A stretch of 64,000 nucleotides of DNA from Streptomyces sp. NBC_01707 (GTDB taxonomy: Bacteria; Actinomycetota; Actinomycetes; Streptomycetales; Streptomycetaceae): assembly GCF_041438805.1 (NCBI RefSeq), contig NZ_CP109190.1, positions 5,890,001-5,954,000 of the forward strand, in the 5' to 3' direction. Of the stretch, positions 60,054 to 64,000 are shown piece after piece; position 1 is the stretch's first letter, and every line of letters starts with the position of its first letter. A model generated the notes under the pieces. It was not told where the DNA came from. It did not search any database and saw only the letters and a list, made by a program, of their open reading frames with translations. Made by a program: the position numbers and the translations under genes.

Positions 60054-61097
60054 GTGAAGAAGACGGTTACGACGCTCGCCGACGGCCGGGAGCTGCTCTA
60101 CTACGACAGCCGCGACGACGTGGTCCGGGACGCCGTCGACCGGCGGCCGCTGGACGCCGTATCGACCTCCTCCGAAATCCGCCGCGATCCCCTTCTCGGG
60201 GACAGCGTCGCCATCGCCTCGCACCGTCAGGGCCGCACGTACCACCCGCCGGCCGACGAGTGCCCGCTCTGCCCGTCCCGGGAGGGGCGGCTCAGCGAGA
60301 TCCCCGACGACCGGTACGACGTGGTGGTCTTCGAGAACCGCTTCCCCTCGCTCGCGGGTGACTCGGGCCGGTGCGAGGTCGTCTGCTTCACCTCCGACCA
60401 CGACGCGTCCTTCGCCGACCTCACCGAGGAGCAGGCGGCCCTGGTCCTCGACGCCTGGACCGACCGCACCGCCGAACTTGCCGGGTTCGAGCAGGTCAAG
60501 CAGGTGTTCTGCTTCGAGAACAGGGGCGCCGAGATAGGTGTGACGCTCGGCCATCCGCACGGGCAGATCTACGCGTACCCCTTCGTCACCCCGCGCACCG
60601 AGCTGATGCTCCGCTCGATGGAGGCGCACCGCGAGCGGACCGGCGGCAACCTCTTCGACGACATCGTGGCCCGCGAGCTGGCCGACGGCGATCGCGTGGT
60701 GCTGACCGGGGAGCACTGGGTGGCCTTCGTCCCGTACGCGGCGCACTGGCCGTACGAGGTGCATCTGCACCCGCGCCGGCGCGTTCCCGACCTGCGGGAA
60801 CTCGACGAAGGCGCGCGCACGGAGTTCGCACAGATCTATCTGGAACTCTTGAGGCGATTCGACCGGATCTTCGGCCCCGGTGAGCCTCCGACCCCGTACA
60901 TCGCGGCCTGGCATCAGGCGCCGTTCGGAGTCCGCGGGCGGGAGGAGTTCGGGCTTCACCTCGAGCTTTTCACCATCCGACGCACCTCCGGCAAGCTGAA
61001 GTTCCTCGCGGGTTCCGAGTCCGGCATGAGTGTGTTCATCAACGACGTGCCGCCGGAGGCCGCGGCCCAGCGACTGCGAGAGGTAGCGAGCGAGTGA
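60054..61097 (+). CDS. galT: Galactose-1-phosphate uridylyltransferase
   Basis: 347 aa. GalT swaps UMP between UDP-glucose and galactose-1-phosphate. A CxxC (CPLCPS, ~65) binds zinc, [10 protein letters not shown] (~165) holds the nucleotidyl-His, and a late HLELFTIRR pairs with it. GTG at 60054 has TTGGAGGAACC upstream; earlier frames are not family-like. galE overlaps its stop by 4 bases. It is the first gene of galTEK. Confidence 0.95.
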   Translation: MKKTVTTLADGRELLYYDSRDDVVRDAVDRRPLDAVSTSSEIRRDPLLGDSVAIASHRQGRTYHPPADECPLCPSREGRLSEIPDDRYDVVVFENRFPSLAGDSGRCEVVCFTSDHDASFADLTEEQAALVLDAWTDRTAELAGFEQVKQVFCFENRGAEIGVTLGHPHGQIYAYPFVTPRTELMLRSMEAHRERTGGNLFDDIVARELADGDRVVLTGEHWVAFVPYAAHWPYEVHLHPRRRVPDLRELDEGARTEFAQIYLELLRRFDRIFGPGEPPTPYIAAWHQAPFGVRGREEFGLHLELFTIRRTSGKLKFLAGSESGMSVFINDVPPEAAAQRLREVASE

Positions 61098-62098
61098 GCA
61101 AGCCCCAGAGCGACCCCCGGCTCAGCCCCCGGAAGAAGTACCTGGTCACAGGCGGCGCCGGCTATGTCGGCAGCGTGGTCGCCGCGCACCTCCTCGAAGC
61201 CGGTCACGAGGTGACCGTCCTCGACGACCTGTCGACCGGGTTCCGCGAGGGTGTCCCCGCCGGTGCCGAGTTCATCGAGGGCCGCATCCAGGACGCCGCG
61301 CGCTGGCTGGACCCCTCCTACGACGGGGTGCTGCACTTCGCCGCGTACTCCCAGGTCGGCGAGTCCGTCACCGACCCGGAGAAGTACTGGGTCAACAACG
61401 TCGGCGGATCCACCGCCCTGCTCGCCGCGATGCGTGACGCGGGCGTCCGCACCCTGGTCTTCTCCTCCACGGCCGCGACCTACGGCGAACCGGTGTCCAG
61501 CCCGATCACGGAGTCCGACCCGACCGCCCCCACCAATCCGTACGGCGCGACGAAACTGGCCGTCGACCACATGATCACAGGCGAGGCGGCCGCGCACGGA
61601 CTGGCCGCGGTCTCGCTGCGCTACTTCAACGTGGCCGGGGCGTACGGCAGCCACGGGGAGCGGCACAGTCCCGAGTCGCATCTGATTCCGCTGGTCCTCC
61701 AGGTCGCGCTCGGCCGGCGCGAGTCGATCTCCGTCTACGGCGACGACTACCCGACCCCCGACGGCAGCTGCGTACGCGACTACATCCACGTCGCGGACCT
61801 CGCCGAGGCCCACCTCCTGGCCCTGGACGCGGCCACCGCGGGCGAACACCTGATCTGCAACCTCGGCAACGGCAACGGCTTCTCGGTACGCGAGGTCATC
61901 GAGACCGTCCGCAAGGTCACCGGCCATCCGGTCCCCGAGACCGCGGCCCCGCGCCGCGCCGGTGACCCGGCCGTGCTGGTCGCCTCCGCCGCCACCGCCA
62001 GGGAGCGGCTCGGCTGGCAGCCGAGCCGTGCCGACCTGGCCGGAATCGTCTCCGACGCCTGGACGTTCGCCCGCCGAGAGGAGCCCACCGCGCCATGA
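61094..62098 (+). CDS. galE: UDP-glucose 4-epimerase
   Basis: 334 aa SDR-type enzyme. NAD loop [19 protein letters not shown] near residue 20, [12 protein letters not shown] with the conserved Ser/Thr, and [12 protein letters not shown] with Tyr-x-x-x-Lys are present. It interconverts UDP-galactose and UDP-glucose. GTG start overlaps galT; galK overlaps its stop. Confidence 0.95.
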   Translation: MSKPQSDPRLSPRKKYLVTGGAGYVGSVVAAHLLEAGHEVTVLDDLSTGFREGVPAGAEFIEGRIQDAARWLDPSYDGVLHFAAYSQVGESVTDPEKYWVNNVGGSTALLAAMRDAGVRTLVFSSTAATYGEPVSSPITESDPTAPTNPYGATKLAVDHMITGEAAAHGLAAVSLRYFNVAGAYGSHGERHSPESHLIPLVLQVALGRRESISVYGDDYPTPDGSCVRDYIHVADLAEAHLLALDAATAGEHLICNLGNGNGFSVREVIETVRKVTGHPVPETAAPRRAGDPAVLVASAATARERLGWQPSRADLAGIVSDAWTFARREEPTAP

Positions 62099-63261
62099 CC
62101 GACAACGCTGAGCTGGTCACCGCTTTCACCGAGCTGTACGGCACCGCACCCGAAGGAGTCTGGGCGGCGCCCGGCCGGGTCAACCTGATCGGCGAGTACA
62201 CCGACTTCAACGACGGCTTCGTGATGCCGCTCGCGTTGCCGCACACGGCGCGCGCGGCCGTCACCCGCCGTACCGACGGCGAGCTGCGGCTGCACTCGAC
62301 CGACGTGCCGGGCGGTGTCGTCCAGCTCCGTGTCGACGAGCTGGCCCCGCACTCCGGGCACGGCTGGGCGGCCTACCCGGCCGGCGTCGTCTGGGCACTG
62401 CGCGAGGCGGGCCACCAGGTCACCGGCGCGGACATCCAGCTGACCTCGACCGTCCCCACCGGCGCCGGACTCTCCTCGTCCGCCGCCCTCGAAGTGGTCA
62501 CCGCGCTCGCGCTGAACGACCTCTTCGAGCTCGGCCTGTCCGCGTCCGAGCTGGCGGTGCTTGCGCAGCGCGCCGAGAACGCGTTCGTCGGCGTGCCGTG
62601 CGGGGTCATGGACCAGATGGCGTCGGCCTGCTGCACCGACGGCCACGCCCTGCACCTCGACACCCGTGACCTCACCCAGCGTCAGGTCCCGTTCGACCTG
62701 GCCGCGCACGGTCTGCGGCTGCTGGTCGTCGACACCCGGGTCAAGCACGCGCTGGGCGACGGCGCGTACGCGGAGCGGCGGGCCGGCTGCGAGGCGGGCG
62801 CGCGGGCGCTCGGCATCGGGACGCTGCGCGATCTTCCGTACGACGGTCTCGACGCCGCGCTCGACACCCTCGCCGAGTCCGGCGCCGACGAGTCGGTCGT
62901 GCGGTACGTACGCCATGTGGTCAGCGACAACGCACGGGTGGAGCAGGTCATCGCGCTGCTCGACGCGGGCGATGTGCGCGCCGCGGGCCCCGTCCTCACG
63001 GCGGGCCATGTCTCGCTCCGTGACGATCTGCGGGTCTCCTGCCCCGAACTGGACCTGGTGGTCTCCGCGGCGAACGCGGCCGGGGCGCTGGGGGCGCGGA
63101 TGACCGGCGGCGGCTTCGGCGGGTCGGCGATCGTGCTGGTGGAGGAGGCGGACGCGGACGCGGTCACCAAGTCGGTGCTGGAGGCGTTCACTTCGGCGGG
63201 ATACGCGACACCCGGGGTCTTTCCGGCGGTCCCGTCGGCAGGCGCCCGCCGCACCGGCTGA
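62095..63261 (+). CDS. galK: Galactokinase
   Basis: 388 aa GHMP kinase. The galactokinase signature [22 protein letters not shown] (near residues 23-44), the ATP loop [18 protein letters not shown] and [15 protein letters not shown] are all intact, and [14 protein letters not shown] closes the fold. It phosphorylates galactose taken up by the neighbouring symporter. Last gene of galTEK, overlapping galE by 4 bases. Confidence 0.96.
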   Translation: MTDNAELVTAFTELYGTAPEGVWAAPGRVNLIGEYTDFNDGFVMPLALPHTARAAVTRRTDGELRLHSTDVPGGVVQLRVDELAPHSGHGWAAYPAGVVWALREAGHQVTGADIQLTSTVPTGAGLSSSAALEVVTALALNDLFELGLSASELAVLAQRAENAFVGVPCGVMDQMASACCTDGHALHLDTRDLTQRQVPFDLAAHGLRLLVVDTRVKHALGDGAYAERRAGCEAGARALGIGTLRDLPYDGLDAALDTLAESGADESVVRYVRHVVSDNARVEQVIALLDAGDVRAAGPVLTAGHVSLRDDLRVSCPELDLVVSAANAAGALGARMTGGGFGGSAIVLVEEADADAVTKSVLEAFTSAGYATPGVFPAVPSAGARRTG

Positions 63262-63270
63262 GCGTGTCGG

Positions 63271-63714
63271 TCAGCCGAAGGTCTTCGTCAGGATGAACTC
63301 GGTGACGCCGGGCGGGTAGTTCTCGACCTGCCCGATCACCTCGTACCCCCGCTTGCGGTAGAAGCCGGGGGCCTGGAACCCCCAGGTCTCCAGCCGGGAG
63401 CGGGTGCAGGCACGGTCCGTCACGGCCACCCGTTCGGCCTCGGCGAGCAGTTGCGAGCCGAGGCCGGAGCCGCGGTGCCGGTCGTCGACCCAGAGCAGAT
63501 CCACATGGAGCCAGTACGCCCAGGTGCGTCCGGTCAGCCCGCCGGCCAGCCCGCCTCGGCCGTCCATCGCCCATACCTCCAGCGGGAGTTCGTGCTCGGC
63601 GGGCGTGGCGAGCAGGGCGCGTAGCTCCGGGGAGCGTTCCCTGTTGCTGCGGTGCAGCCGCTCACCCAGCAGAAGGCGACGATCTTTGTCTACTTCTGTC
63701 TCAAGAAGAAACAT
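63271..63714 (-). CDS. GNAT family N-acetyltransferase
   Basis: 147 aa. The acetyl-CoA site is RHRGSGLGSQLLAEAERVA (~80-98), preceded by a strand with WVDD, and followed by ETWGFQAPGFYRKRGYEVIG. ATG at 63714 (MFLLETEVDK) is favoured over one 18 bases upstream. It converges with galK; a weak CGGCTGA/TCAGCCG hairpin at 63255-63277 lies between. Substrate unknown. Confidence 0.85.
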   Translation of the reverse strand: MFLLETEVDKDRRLLLGERLHRSNRERSPELRALLATPAEHELPLEVWAMDGRGGLAGGLTGRTWAYWLHVDLLWVDDRHRGSGLGSQLLAEAERVAVTDRACTRSRLETWGFQAPGFYRKRGYEVIGQVENYPPGVTEFILTKTFG

Positions 63715-64000
63715 GAACCACACCCTAAACACCGAGGTCCATCAGTTCTGTCAATTGCCTTCCGCTCCGGGCCCCCAGTCGTACGCTGATGCACAGCACC
63801 GGTGGGGGCCGGTGCTGATTCAGGGGTACGAGGCAGTCGGGTACGACGCCCGTGGCGGGGTGGCAATCGGCACACGGCGGCGGCCGTAGGACTGAGGTTC
63901 ACCCATCGCTCCGGGCGTCGTGCCCGCACCGGTCCGTCCCCGTCGGGGGGCCAGGGGGTGGCCCCGCACCAGACGCAGCATGGGGGTGCCTGTGGTTCGT
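63715..64000. other. Right-end gap, possible start of a rightward gene
   Basis: No complete gene. A 10-codon frame (ATG at 63789) overlaps the inverted repeat AGCACCGG/CCGGTGCT and could be a leader peptide, but this is weak. At 63980 an ATG starts MGVPVVR at the window edge, in frame with a GTG at 63919; this may be the beginning of a gene that continues outside. Confidence 0.3.

Overview
The window is a piece of an actinomycete chromosome, almost certainly Streptomyces. It is very GC-rich with strong third-position G/C bias. It carries Streptomyces-type genes (an SsgA-family protein, a SepX-like membrane protein, RpfB, a Tricorn-like protease, a DUF574-type methyltransferase), many GTG starts and ATGA stop/start overlaps.

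Layout. 1-6736: tail of a penicillin acylase, a leftward 5-formyl-THF cyclo-ligase, then galU, moeA/glp, moaC, moaB/mog, a RimJ-like acetyltransferase and a SepX/GlpR-like membrane protein. This is housekeeping mixed with cell division. 6825-15392: tRNA-Ala(CGC), a DUF574-type methyltransferase, hydrolase, acetyltransferase, exonuclease III, a MerR regulator divergent from a three-gene operon (Baeyer-Villiger-type monooxygenase, hydrolase, short-chain dehydrogenase), and a small MT0933/CsbD-like protein. 15546-15949: a 12-unit array of degenerate 26-27 bp repeats framed by 25-bp inverted repeats. 15976-22868: Tricorn-like protease, a TetR regulator with two palindromic operators, an MMPL exporter and an SsgA-family protein. 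23060-25634: an ECF-type Ni/Co transporter (CbiMN-CbiQ-CbiO) behind a sequence matching the Nur box. 25723-30912: serine hydrolase, SDR, EamA transporter, YbaK-like deacylase and a penicillin-binding protein.

Accessory island, 31048-39389. The 3' end of the pmt gene (protein O-mannosyltransferase, leftward, 39389-41167) is duplicated twice, at 33743-33829 and 31048-31105. This is the pattern left by site-specific integration into a gene's 3' end. The segments between the copies hold a Tat-exported multicopper oxidase, several unknown small genes, a frameshifted IS5-type transposase, a remnant of a neighbouring small gene, iteron-like 9-mers, a 25-bp perfect hairpin and a 12-bp minisatellite. 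No integrase is visible, so the elements look decayed.

41230-64000: core genes resume with rsmI, a zinc-ribbon protein, tatD, rpfB, ksgA, ispE, an acyltransferase, a lipoprotein and an ABC-F ATPase. Three tandem paralogues with Pro/Gly-rich N-termini, one membrane segment and a beta-propeller follow. Then come an orphan response regulator lacking the phospho-acceptor Asp, a sodium:solute symporter with a small membrane partner, the galTEK operon and an acetyltransferase. The galU gene at the left end and galTEK at the right end together provide the Leloir route and UDP-glucose supply.
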